The translations under genes and the position numbers were made by a program. Positions 18,101 through 25,656 of a stretch of 39,731 bases of DNA are shown here, piece after piece (the stretch's first letter is position 1; every line of letters starts with the position of its first letter). Origin of the DNA: Pseudomonas sp. QTF5. Lineage in GTDB: Bacteria > Pseudomonadota > Gammaproteobacteria > Pseudomonadales > Pseudomonadaceae. The stretch is taken from positions 1,709 to 41,439 of the forward strand of contig NZ_AZRW02000050.1 in the NCBI RefSeq assembly GCF_000512695.2, read 5' to 3'. The notes beneath the pieces are model-generated. The model was not told the origin of the DNA and did no database searches. It was given only the letters and a program-made list of their open reading frames with translations.

Positions 18101-21100
18101 TACCATCGGACGGGGCAAGGCCGCTTACGATGCCCGTGATGGTTTTATCTATAATCTCAATGTGACGTACCAAAACTACAGCTTGCTGGCCGCCTCCAAT
18201 GGCTTGCTCAATGTATTGGCCCCTTTGTCAGGCACCACCGGCACGGTCAACATCGGCGGATGCAGCCTGACGCCGTGCGGCGGCGTGACCCGGATTCACT
18301 CCGAAGGCAGCATCGTTGCTGCGTCCGGCAGCAGCCTGGAGTTGGACGACCAGGTGCGTTATGGCACCCGTCACCTGACCCTGGCCCTGAGCAACATCAA
18401 CGTCGGCACCGCCCAGGCCCTGAGCAACGCGGCGACGCGCCAGGTCCTGCCTGCCGGTCTGACCCTGAGCCAGACCGTGCTCGATCGCCTGTTGCGCGGG
18501 GACACCGAATACGGTGCTCCGGCCCTGGAAACCCTCGAATTGTCGGCCAGTCAGGCGCTGAACTTCTACGGCACCGTCAGTCTCGACACCTATGATCCTG
18601 CTACAGGCAAGTCGCGCCTGAACAACTTGATGCTCAGTACCCCGGCCATTTATGGCGCCGGCGGCGCCAACGACGTGGCGACCATTCGCACCGCCAACCT
18701 GATCTGGAACGGTGCCGTTGGCGCGCCGGGTTCGGTGATTGCCGGTGGGGCCGGTACCGGTGCCGGTCGCCTGGACATCCAGGCCCAGCGCATCGAATTC
18801 GGCTATGGTGACTTCGCCCAGCCTAGCTCGGTCACCACCCTGAACCGCCTTGCCCTGGGATTCGCCAACGTCAACCTCAGCGCCAGTGAACGCCTGACGG
18901 CCAACCACAAAGGCAGCCTGGCGGTGTATCAAAGCCAGGGGGCCTATGACGCGAAAACGGGCTACGCCTACAGCGGCGGCAACCTGAATATCCTTACCCC
19001 GTTGCTGACCGGTGAGGCCGGTTCGGTCAACCGCATCACCGCAGGCGGCGCGGTCAATGTAACGGGAACAAGCGCTAAGCCGGGCACTGTCTCCGGGCTT
19101 GGGGGCGAGTTGTCCATCAAAGGCGCGAGCCTCAACCTTGCCAGCGTGGTGATGCTGCCCAGCGGCAAGTTGACCCTGAGCGCGACGGACGACCTGACCC
19201 TGGCCGATGAGGCGCTGATCGACGTGGCTGGCCGCGCAGTCACCTTCAACGATGTGACACGCTACAGCGCCGGTGGTGAGGTGATCCTGCAAAGCCAGAG
19301 CGGCAACATCCGCCAGGCGGATGGTTCAAGCATCGACCTCTCGGCCCGCAACAACCAGGCTGGCCGGCTCAGTGCGGTGGCCCTGGACGAGGCCGCCGGG
19401 ATCGTTGATTTGCAGGGGCGGATTCTCGGCAGCAGCACGGGCGAATATGACGCCGGGGGCACCGACATGCCGTACCTGGCCGGCGGCGTGGAGATCCAGG
19501 CCCAGCGCCTGGGCGGCAACGGTAGCCTCAGCGAGCAGTTCGCGGCGTTGAACCAACGGTTGAACGACGGGCAGGTATTCGGCTCTCGCAGCTTCCAGCT
19601 CAAGCAAGGCGACCTGGTGATCGGCAACGAACTCAAGGCCTCATCCATCAACGTGTCCCTGGACAATGGCAGTCTGTTGGTCAACGGCACGGTGGACGCC
19701 AGCGGCGAGCGAGTCGGCAGCATCCGGCTTGCGGCCGGGCGTTCCCTGACCCTGGGCAGCAACGCGGTGCTCGATGCCCACGGCAGCCGTCTGCGGGTGG
19801 ACAGCTACGGCAAGATCATCGATTCGCCGAACCGTGCCATCGTTGACCTGACTTCCCGCAACGGCGTGCTGACCCTGGCCGACGGTGCACGCATCGATTT
19901 GCGTCATGGCACGGTAGCGCCTGCCGGGAAGCACGATGGTCGTGCCCGTGGCACGCTGGAACTCAATGCACGGCGTGCCGGCTCGGTTCCGACCCAGGGC
20001 GACATTGCCATCGACGCCAGCGGTGGCCTGGATATCCAGGGCGCTCGTTCGATTGCCGTCAACGGTACGTGGCAGTACAACGACGCAACCTACGGTAGCG
20101 ATCCGGCGGCCAGCGAACGCCCTTATCAGGTCATCGACCAGGCGTACCTGGATGGCAAGCACCAGGACAGTATTGCCTTCATCAACGCGGCGCTGGCCAA
20201 CGGCGATTTGATGCAACGTAAACTCGCCGGTCTGAACAACGCTCGATATGCCGATGTGTTCCACCTACGGCCCGGTGTGGAGATCGTCAGCGCGACGGCC
20301 GATGGTGATCTGGTGGTGAGGGGTGACCTGGACCTGTCTGGTTATCGCTACGCCAGTGTGAATCCGCATACTCGTAAAACCGCCGTGTACGGCTCCGGTG
20401 AGTCGGGTGCGCTGACTCTGCGCGCTGGCGGCGACCTGAACATCTACGGCAGCATCACCGACGGGTTTGCCCAGCCACCGGCCAGCAACGATGACAAGGG
20501 CTGGGTGCTGTTGCCGGGCATTGATTTCGCGGCGGGCGATATCGTCGTACCCGGTACCGGCGTGACCCTGGCGGACGACACGGCGTTTCCGGCGGGCTCG
20601 GTGCTCAACTTCGACGTGCCGCTCAAGGGCGCCACCCTGGCTGCGGGAACACGTCTGCCGGTCGCCGCGACGCTTGATCAGCCGCTGGTGCTGCCCGCCG
20701 GCACGGTGTTGGCCGCGGCGGTGCATGACGCCTCGGGCAACCTGTTGTTCGTGGCCGGCACTTTGTTGGCTTCGACCCAGACCCTTGAGGCGGGCACAGT
20801 GCTGGGGGCGGGTAGCCTGCTGGGCAGCAGCGCAACTATAGGCAGCCTGATCTGGCCTAAAGGCGTTGCCTTACCAAGCATTGCGGACGCGACCCATGGC
20901 TTGACCAACGTCCTGCGTCTCAACGGCCCCCTGGCACTGAGTGTGGGTTCGAAAATTCCTTCAGGTACAGACATCAAACTGCCGGCCGGTGTCGAGTCGG
21001 TGCAGTTGCGTCCGGAAGTGGCGGGGAGCAACTGGGCCATCGCACCGATGCTGGCAGAGGGCTCGCAGTCCTGGTCGTTGCGCCTCGTGGCGGGCGCCGA

Positions 21101-24100
21101 TACGCAGGCGGCGGACAGTCGGGTCGTGAAGCCCGCATTGGCTAGTGGTGATCTTCATTTGGCTGATAGTCATTACGGTGTATTTGGCGTGCCAAATATG
21201 GTGTGGAGCGAAGCAGGATCGCTGGAGTTTTTTGGTGACACCAGCATGGCGGGGCAGCTCGTGGACTTTGTTGGGTTCGGCGATCCTAATCTGTGCATCG
21301 ACGACCCGTCTCGTTGTGAAGAGAATGGTCCCCCCGGATATAAGCCGGGCAGTCAGCGCTGGAGTGTCATTCGCACCGGCACGGCAGACCTTGAGTTGCT
21401 ATCGGCAGGTGACTTGAAAATGGAATCGCTGTACGGGGTCTACACCGCCGGCAGCTCGGCCAGCGCGACCTACGCTGGTGATCCGTACAATCAGCCCAAG
21501 GCGTTGGGTGCAGAAGGTAAAGTACTCAATGACGATACAGGTGAAAACGAGCAATTCGTGGACGGCGGCGTCAACAGTGTCTATCGCGCTTGGTACCCTG
21601 ACTCTGGCGGTAACCTGACCCTGAAGGTCGGTGGCAACCTGACCGGCAATGCCATGGATGTTTCCAGCGTTAGTTATGGGCGGCCCAACCTGCTCGACAG
21701 CGGCTACGACACGGTCAACGTCGGTAACTGGCTGTGGCGTCAAGGCAACGGTTCAGTCGCCACGGGTACCGGGGCACAACCATCTGCGTGGTGGATCAAC
21801 TTTGGTAGCTACACCGCTGCGCAGGATCCCGTCAATGCTGACCTGATGGTTGGTTTTACCGGCTTCGGTACGCTGGGTGGGGGCGATCTGAATGTTCAAG
21901 TGGCGGGTGATGCTGGTGTGCTCGATCAAATGGCGGGGAGTCTTCTTGAGCCGCGCAGCAACCGCCGCAGTCAAGGACTGGTGCTTGCCGTGGGCAGCAC
22001 CGGGCGCGTAGGCGCTGATGGCAGCCTGCAACTGACCGGCGGTGGTGATCTCAATATGCGTGTGGGTGGTGCTTTGAACCCCGAGAGCCTGTTCGCGAGC
22101 GGGCATCTGAACGGCGCGGTCATCAACCTGCGGGGGCACGCGCAGATCGACAGCGGCGCCATCGGTCGAGTCGACCTCCAATACGGCAATGCTGCCTCAG
22201 CACAATCACCTGGAGAAACTCGGGCCTACGATTCCTTCAAGTCCACACGAGGATCTGCAACGGGTGGACTGACCCTCATGCCGGGCGACGCTACCTTTGA
22301 TTTGACAACTTCGGGCGACCTTGTCGTGATGGACGTCGCCGACCCGGGCCGGGCGCCGATGATGAGTGGGTCGCCCTTCAAAAATGGTGCGACTAACGGA
22401 TCGGGCCTGAGCTGGTTCACGCTGTGGACGGCCAATACTGCGGTCGACTTGTGGTCGTCGGGAGGCAACCTGACGCCTTTTACCTTCAGTATCCCAACGG
22501 ATCTGGCGGTGGTCTATCCATCTATCCTGAGAGCTGTGGCGGCCAGTGGCAGCCTTTACTATGGGAAATCCTCAGCATTTGGAACAAGCTACAACGGTAA
22601 CAATCGCCCAGCCCTGCTGCTCGCTCCTGGCATCAACAGTGAGTTGCAATTCATGGCCGGCGATTCCATCTACGGCGGCGATATGTCGGTCAGTCGCTCC
22701 GGTGCTGCATCGACTGCCTTGGCGACGCCGTTGCGGCCAGCCTTTGTCGGTATTGTCGATGGTTTCGTCATAAAGGCCAGTAATCTCTCAGCCGATGGCA
22801 ACCCCGCTCGCCCTAGTGCGAAAATATTGCCTCTGTTTGCCTTCGATACCAGCAGCGCTTCCGGCGAATGGGCCCTTAATGTCGATCCTGCTCGCTTCTA
22901 TGCGCTTGAAGGTGACTTGCTGGCAGTCGCCACTGGGCGGTCGATGACATCAGTCCCTACGGGCAGATGGCCGGGGCGAATCGCATACGAAGGCGCCGGA
23001 CCTGTACGGATGATGGCTGGGCGAGACATTGTCAGCAGCGGCATACCGCTGGGCGGGTCTCTGAATGAGAACCCCGACGTGGGGAATTACACCAGCGCCG
23101 GCAACCTTTTCATCCATAACAACCCCACCGACATCTCCATCGTGTCAGCCGGGCGCGATATCCTCTACAGCAATTTCAACGTCGCCGGTCCCGGCCTGCT
23201 GGAAATCACCGCCGGGCGCAATATCCTGATGGACGACAAGGTCAGCATCACCAGTATCGGCGCCGTGGTGCCGGGGGATTCGCGCCCTGGCGCGAGCCTG
23301 GTGCTGCAAGCCGGCGCAGGCCTCAACGGGGCGGATTACGAGCGCTTCGTCAAGGCGTACCTGGACCCGGCGAACCAGGCCATGGCCGGTGTGCCCCTGG
23401 CGAACCAGGACGGTAAAGTCGCCAAGACCTACGAGGCAGAACTGGTTGACTGGCTGGAGAAACGATTCGGCTTCAGCGGCGACACCGAACAGGCCCGCAG
23501 CTACTTCGCGGCGCTGCCGGCCGAGCAGCAGCGGGTGTTTGCCCGCGACGTGTACTTTGCTGAACTCAAGGCTGGTGGCCGCGAGTACAACGAAGTGGGC
23601 GGCGTGCGCCAGGGCAGCTACCTGCGGGGCCGGGAGGCCATCGCGCTGTTGTTCCCGACCAAGGATGTGGCGGGCAATGCGATCACCTACAAAGGAGATA
23701 TCACCATGTTCGGCGGGGCGGGTGTGCACACCGATTTCGGCGGCGGCATCCAGATGCTGACGCCGGGTGGCGGGCAAACGTTCGGTATCGAGGGTAACGC
23801 GCCGCCGTCCACCGCCGGGGTCATTACCCAGGGCGAGGGCGATATCCAGTTGTACGCGCAGAACAGCATTCTGCTGGGGCAGAGCCGGATCATGACCACC
23901 TTTGGCGGCTCGATTCTCGGCTGGTCGGCCCAGGGCGATATCAACGCCGGTCGCGGGTCGAAAACCACCGTGGTCTACACGCCGCCCAAGCGTCTGTACG
24001 ACACCTGGGGCAACGTGACCCTGTCGCCATCCGTGCCGAGTACTGGCGCGGGGATCGCGACGTTGAACCCGATTCCCGAAGTGGCGCCGGGTGACATCGA

Positions 24101-24542
24101 CCTGATCGCGCCACTGGGCACCATCGATGCCGGCGAGGCGGGGATTCGGGTGTCGGGCAACGTCAACATCGCGGCGTTGACCGTGGTGAACGCGGCGAAC
24201 ATTCAGACCCAAGGCAAGTCGACCGGTGTGCCGATGACCGCTTCGGTGAACACCGGGGCGATCACCTCGGCCAGTTCCGCGGCGTCGTCGGCCACTCAAG
24301 CGGCGGAAGACGTGGCGCGTCAGCAGCAGGCCGCGTCGCGGCAGAGTCAGGCGTCGGTGTTTACCGTGCAGGTGTTGAGTTTCGGCTCCGAGCAATTGGC
24401 CCCGACCCGCGATGGCGCGAGCCGGGCGCCGGAGGCCGGGTACAACCCGAACAGCCCGGTGCAGGTGCTGGGTGCCGGTGCTCTGGATGAATCGGCGCGG
24501 CAGCGGCTGACTGAGGAGGAGCGGGGCAGCCTTACCTTATAG
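12123..24542 (+). CDS. pdtA: Giant two-partner-secretion exoprotein (TpsA, PdtA-like, filamentous haemagglutinin family)
   Basis: Secreted or surface-exposed beta-helical exoprotein of 4139 residues, the TpsA partner of pdtB. A long signal region (about 1-42) has a basic extension before the hydrophobic core and ends NAHA. The TPS secretion domain (about 125-270) carries 'NWETFNVGRNTTVDF' and NRNGI at 218-222, equivalent to the NPNGI motif. Next come a Trp/Tyr-rich segment near 630-690, thousands of residues of degenerate beta-helix repeats, a helical segment near 3733-3844, and a C-terminal DUF3739-like region with 'GDIDLIAPLGTIDAGEAG' near 3990. I find cysteines only at C4 and in two close pairs near residues 2046/2051 and 3058/3065. 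ATG 12123 has AAAGG 9 bp upstream; ATG 12114 and ATG 12183 are alternatives. P. aeruginosa PdtA is induced by low phosphate (known). Host- or surface-binding function is inference. Confidence 0.93.
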   Translation: MLRCKPQTKLNVPRRDSELSMLRLKPLAQAIALLMVAGNAHAATAFSSAWFAAKGASQSGGAGRPTTAQPGMPPPLAQQQRANAQLQRSLTNLNNTVAAIAAQQAAQAAGRQAAFGQVQTVPDGLGEGGLKVDNSLTQGWHNAKGPQQTQSGGKTTVKIEQTADKAILNWETFNVGRNTTVDFQQQSDWAVLNRVNDPQARPSQIQGQIKGNGTVMLVNRNGIIFSGSSQVNVRNLAAVAANITDEQFSQRGLYVDATGTQPTFTDAAGKVQVQQGALIETHRAATSTAGGGYALLLGSEVENAGSIITAKGQTTLAAGDSFYIRRGQGTSGNLRSTTRGNEVATSLKPGSSAGTVINSGLIQASTGDITLTGHRVQQNGVAVASSSVDTRGTVHLLNAASDSSGSVTLGQGSATAVLLDAAGGSALDSQHNAGPAGLDGTPNNLITGQFNNLSSVVDRSDQSRVEIVSGGSVDFQNGSITLATGGQVAVSAAGRSLVRDGAVIDVSGAIGVKVAMESNSIKVNVQGNEQRDAPVNREGGKLTNNDVWVDVRDLIYVPAGTNGYATDRWYTAGGLLEVGGYLGTRGHSMGEWAAQGGTLTFTGNDVVTQQAAQLNLSGGTLDVQSGYLRQSWLKGPNGRLYELSKAPGDILYTGIYKGYEDHSQRWGQTEYYYNPLIAPRERFEAGYTVGRDAGKLVVSTHNAVLEGQIVGEVYQGERQAQAANLNLDGYQQSQNAVARRAQLLVGNYTPIYDKTSGVINSGLNPTLDQVTVGKVADKIAAGLDLTSVVGTDRQGKLVLDNDLLNGFQLGAVKVAALEGIKVDGALKVADGGDITLYAPQVEVNADLTARSGRIALGNVLKQVRTDNFQMGDVVLSPATGQRAVVTLGEGVTLNTAGRWSNLLLDGNNRQGLPFINGGAVVVRSDNIDVGQGSLIDVSSGAAVMADGKTRGGKGGDLTLTAGLSASSGNGALNLDGELRGTGVSGGGTLKLAANKVLIGNSVEPLESGTLQLGSDFFDKGFSAYDITGNEGLTVAEGTKVDVTMPVYRFGELALSTGSGAEAADALQRWTPQLYQEDAIKGVLTQRRGASLSLTAGTANSSAADMASTVLNLGKGSVISVDPGQGIDVRSIGQLTANGTLNAWGGRVSLTGLSVTGAGEGVNAQGHGRSIWLGEQALIDVSSRAVTARDMRGQTYGLVRDGGQIVIGGQIDAAKGSASASELFVVVRDGARLQADGSQAVLDIPGQGRTSVASNGGSISLASANGLYLDGDFSARSGGTGAAGGSLSVALETPYYRNDAVSDRVLQVRELVLGQNAQATLLGDTVETSVDSLVYGHGRLGVDQVQSGGFDSLALLSNGLLNVDGDVSLSLGQSLSLYARSFGPSANAPANTRVQLNASHVLLSGPAAARPNMDGYTRPAVEGGGVSLLANKAVFSVNADLLDVQGSVIFSGKGTLRQADGSTVELERAGFDRVQLSSRGDLRFLAGFSGGGMPEGFTTQLLTPSDMILQAAQLYPATGVGARILAGYGWGTEPGSGMILYDPARSLVIGRTTQVAPQVPYSVFGRLQLGSAKIEQGGVVRAPLGLLEIGTNDSLAGVSARVDLLPGSLTSVSGLGLVLPYGGTVDGQSYQYAGKKVVLLGQGAVLTEYGDLNIGVILGGKSVAAQEGSVLDLSGGGELLGAGFISGRGGSTDARFNPLVQIGANGGFTLPVLSTNPVYAIVPGNQSQYAPVAPEGGAVDPRVGQQITIGAGVPGLAAGTYTLMPSTYALLPGAFRVEVNGLAGQGSTTGAQQMRNGSWTAAGVLSVANTGQRNSIASQLILTSGDVLRRYSQYNETSYAQFAVADAARLGVPRALLPIDAKTLKLNLTKGAGDQAFSFKGIGKFAPQTGGYGGTVAVVGSNSTALEVVAEGRGATAGFEGVTLNAESLNALNASRQVIGGQFSVLYGQGGNYITPQRVSRSVALREGATLSAPEVFLLADGGELLVEQGAAINTIGRGKAAYDARDGFIYNLNVTYQNYSLLAASNGLLNVLAPLSGTTGTVNIGGCSLTPCGGVTRIHSEGSIVAASGSSLELDDQVRYGTRHLTLALSNINVGTAQALSNAATRQVLPAGLTLSQTVLDRLLRGDTEYGAPALETLELSASQALNFYGTVSLDTYDPATGKSRLNNLMLSTPAIYGAGGANDVATIRTANLIWNGAVGAPGSVIAGGAGTGAGRLDIQAQRIEFGYGDFAQPSSVTTLNRLALGFANVNLSASERLTANHKGSLAVYQSQGAYDAKTGYAYSGGNLNILTPLLTGEAGSVNRITAGGAVNVTGTSAKPGTVSGLGGELSIKGASLNLASVVMLPSGKLTLSATDDLTLADEALIDVAGRAVTFNDVTRYSAGGEVILQSQSGNIRQADGSSIDLSARNNQAGRLSAVALDEAAGIVDLQGRILGSSTGEYDAGGTDMPYLAGGVEIQAQRLGGNGSLSEQFAALNQRLNDGQVFGSRSFQLKQGDLVIGNELKASSINVSLDNGSLLVNGTVDASGERVGSIRLAAGRSLTLGSNAVLDAHGSRLRVDSYGKIIDSPNRAIVDLTSRNGVLTLADGARIDLRHGTVAPAGKHDGRARGTLELNARRAGSVPTQGDIAIDASGGLDIQGARSIAVNGTWQYNDATYGSDPAASERPYQVIDQAYLDGKHQDSIAFINAALANGDLMQRKLAGLNNARYADVFHLRPGVEIVSATADGDLVVRGDLDLSGYRYASVNPHTRKTAVYGSGESGALTLRAGGDLNIYGSITDGFAQPPASNDDKGWVLLPGIDFAAGDIVVPGTGVTLADDTAFPAGSVLNFDVPLKGATLAAGTRLPVAATLDQPLVLPAGTVLAAAVHDASGNLLFVAGTLLASTQTLEAGTVLGAGSLLGSSATIGSLIWPKGVALPSIADATHGLTNVLRLNGPLALSVGSKIPSGTDIKLPAGVESVQLRPEVAGSNWAIAPMLAEGSQSWSLRLVAGADTQAADSRVVKPALASGDLHLADSHYGVFGVPNMVWSEAGSLEFFGDTSMAGQLVDFVGFGDPNLCIDDPSRCEENGPPGYKPGSQRWSVIRTGTADLELLSAGDLKMESLYGVYTAGSSASATYAGDPYNQPKALGAEGKVLNDDTGENEQFVDGGVNSVYRAWYPDSGGNLTLKVGGNLTGNAMDVSSVSYGRPNLLDSGYDTVNVGNWLWRQGNGSVATGTGAQPSAWWINFGSYTAAQDPVNADLMVGFTGFGTLGGGDLNVQVAGDAGVLDQMAGSLLEPRSNRRSQGLVLAVGSTGRVGADGSLQLTGGGDLNMRVGGALNPESLFASGHLNGAVINLRGHAQIDSGAIGRVDLQYGNAASAQSPGETRAYDSFKSTRGSATGGLTLMPGDATFDLTTSGDLVVMDVADPGRAPMMSGSPFKNGATNGSGLSWFTLWTANTAVDLWSSGGNLTPFTFSIPTDLAVVYPSILRAVAASGSLYYGKSSAFGTSYNGNNRPALLLAPGINSELQFMAGDSIYGGDMSVSRSGAASTALATPLRPAFVGIVDGFVIKASNLSADGNPARPSAKILPLFAFDTSSASGEWALNVDPARFYALEGDLLAVATGRSMTSVPTGRWPGRIAYEGAGPVRMMAGRDIVSSGIPLGGSLNENPDVGNYTSAGNLFIHNNPTDISIVSAGRDILYSNFNVAGPGLLEITAGRNILMDDKVSITSIGAVVPGDSRPGASLVLQAGAGLNGADYERFVKAYLDPANQAMAGVPLANQDGKVAKTYEAELVDWLEKRFGFSGDTEQARSYFAALPAEQQRVFARDVYFAELKAGGREYNEVGGVRQGSYLRGREAIALLFPTKDVAGNAITYKGDITMFGGAGVHTDFGGGIQMLTPGGGQTFGIEGNAPPSTAGVITQGEGDIQLYAQNSILLGQSRIMTTFGGSILGWSAQGDINAGRGSKTTVVYTPPKRLYDTWGNVTLSPSVPSTGAGIATLNPIPEVAPGDIDLIAPLGTIDAGEAGIRVSGNVNIAALTVVNAANIQTQGKSTGVPMTASVNTGAITSASSAASSATQAAEDVARQQQAASRQSQASVFTVQVLSFGSEQLAPTRDGASRAPEAGYNPNSPVQVLGAGALDESARQRLTEEERGSLTL

Positions 24543-24561
24543 GACTCTCGTTGTAATTTTG

Positions 24562-24588
24562 GGCGGCCTTTGGGTCGCCTTTTTTTTC
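24562..24588 (+). terminator. Rho-independent terminator after pdtA
   Basis: GGCGGCC and GGTCGCC form a short stem (one G-T pair) around TTTG, followed by eight Ts, about 20 bp after the pdtA stop. It would separate pdtA from the downstream pdtB block. Confidence 0.85.
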
Positions 24589-24614
24589 AAATCTGGTGGA
24601 TGTACACAGTCCAA

Positions 24615-24775
24615 CTGTGGGAGCGGGTTTGCTCGCGAAGACGGTGGCACATTCAACAGGGAAGTGACTGACAGACCGCTTTCGCGAGCAAGCCCGCTCC
24701 CACAGGGGATTTCGGTGAACACACTATCTGTGTACGCCTGAGATCAAATGTGGGAGCGGGCTTGCTCGCGAAGAG
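24615..24775. repeat. REP cluster: inverted pair plus a third copy
   Basis: REP copies lie at about 24616-24640 (+), 24680-24705 (inverted) and 24749-24774 (+). The first carries a GGGTTT variant of the core. The first two form a pair with a ~40-bp spacer; the third is unpaired. Confidence 0.9.
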
Positions 24776-24963
24776 GCCGGCTCATCCACCACAAGGCTCG
24801 GTGTCAGACCACTAAACAAGCACTGTTTAAACGACACTTCCAGATACTCACTCAGGCTACACATCCTTGCGCCGCTGCCTACGACTACGCCAGAATCCGC
24901 CGGCTTGTGCGCCTTGGGTCCGGGCACTATCGTTTGCCTGTCGCTGAAAAACAGCGAACGGGT

Positions 24964-25156
24964 TTGGTAGCCCGGTTTACCTGACGCGCAGCGCGACCTG
25001 ATGCAGGGACTTTTTCGTCTTCTGTTTTTATGGTGGCCATGCGTAGGGCGCCCTCGGGCGCGCCGGGTTGCCAGGTAACCGGTCTACCAACCTTCGTATG
25101 GCCGCCACCTTCGTTTGGTAGCGAGGGTGATGGCTCCACTTTTATTATCTGGAGTT
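24964..25156 (+). promoter_or_regulatory. Candidate structured leader RNA of the DUF6124 gene
   Basis: Several inverted repeats interleave here. TTGGTAGCCCGGTTTACCTG (24964-24983) is nearly complementary to CAGGTAACCGGTCTACCAA (25072-25090). GGTGGCCATGCG (25032-25043) partly pairs with CGTATGGCCGCCACC (25095-25109). GCGCCC-TC-GGGCGC is a tight hairpin (25048-25061). CTACCAA (25084-25090) can instead pair with a second TTGGTAG downstream (25115-25121). CTCCA (25134-25138) pairs with TGGAG (25150-25154), covering the ribosome site GGAG. No transcription start is shown, and folding was judged by eye only. Confidence 0.5.
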
Positions 25157-25162
25157 TCATCT

Positions 25163-25516
25163 ATGTTCAAACCAACACCCAACCCACCGGAAACCGATCC
25201 GGCATCCCCCTACGAATCCCTGGATTCCAAAAAGCTCAACGAAGCCGCCGACCTCGATTACTACCTCAAACCGGTCATTCCCAAAGACACCCCGCGCAAA
25301 CCCAGCACCATTTACCACGTCGGCGCCGAGGTCGATAACGAAACCCTGCTGGTCAATGCCTGTGCATCCCTGGCGTCAGCGAGCATGATGCTCAATGAGT
25401 TCGCCGGATTGATGGACATGCCACATCGCAACATGATGTTGGGGATTCAATCGGTGGTCATGCTCGGTGAGTTGGCCGTCAACCGGGTGCTGGATAACTT
25501 CGATCCGCAAGGCTAG
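25163..25516 (+). CDS. DUF6124 family protein (small Pseudomonas protein of unknown role)
   Basis: The 117-residue product starts MFKPTPNPPETDP followed by SPYESLDSKKLNEAA, the opening of a small Pseudomonas-restricted family I recognise as DUF6124, often present in several paralogues per genome. There is no signal peptide or membrane helix. The C-terminal half is predicted helical ('NETLLVNACASLASASMMLNEFAGLMD'). The family has no established function. ATG 25163 has GGAG at 25151-25154. The gene sits between pdtA and phdA, bounded by REPs on both sides, which suggests it is an insertion into an older pdtA-phdA-pdtB arrangement. The elaborate leader suggests post-transcriptional control. Confidence 0.88.
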   Translation: MFKPTPNPPETDPASPYESLDSKKLNEAADLDYYLKPVIPKDTPRKPSTIYHVGAEVDNETLLVNACASLASASMMLNEFAGLMDMPHRNMMLGIQSVVMLGELAVNRVLDNFDPQG

Positions 25517-25524
25517 CGAAGAAC

Positions 25525-25616
25525 CTGTGGGAGCGGGCTTGCTCGCGAAGGCGTCCTGTCAGCAGATAAATACTTGGCTGACACTCCGCTTTCGCGAGCA
25601 AGCCCGCTCCCACACT
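25525..25616. repeat. REP pair after the DUF6124 gene
   Basis: Inverted REP copies lie at about 25526-25550 and 25590-25614 with a ~39-bp spacer, starting within 10 bp of the stop codon and probably acting as the 3' hairpin. Confidence 0.9.
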
Positions 25617-25656
25617 TTATTGGTGTACACAGAACATTCCGCGCAATTCCCACCTC

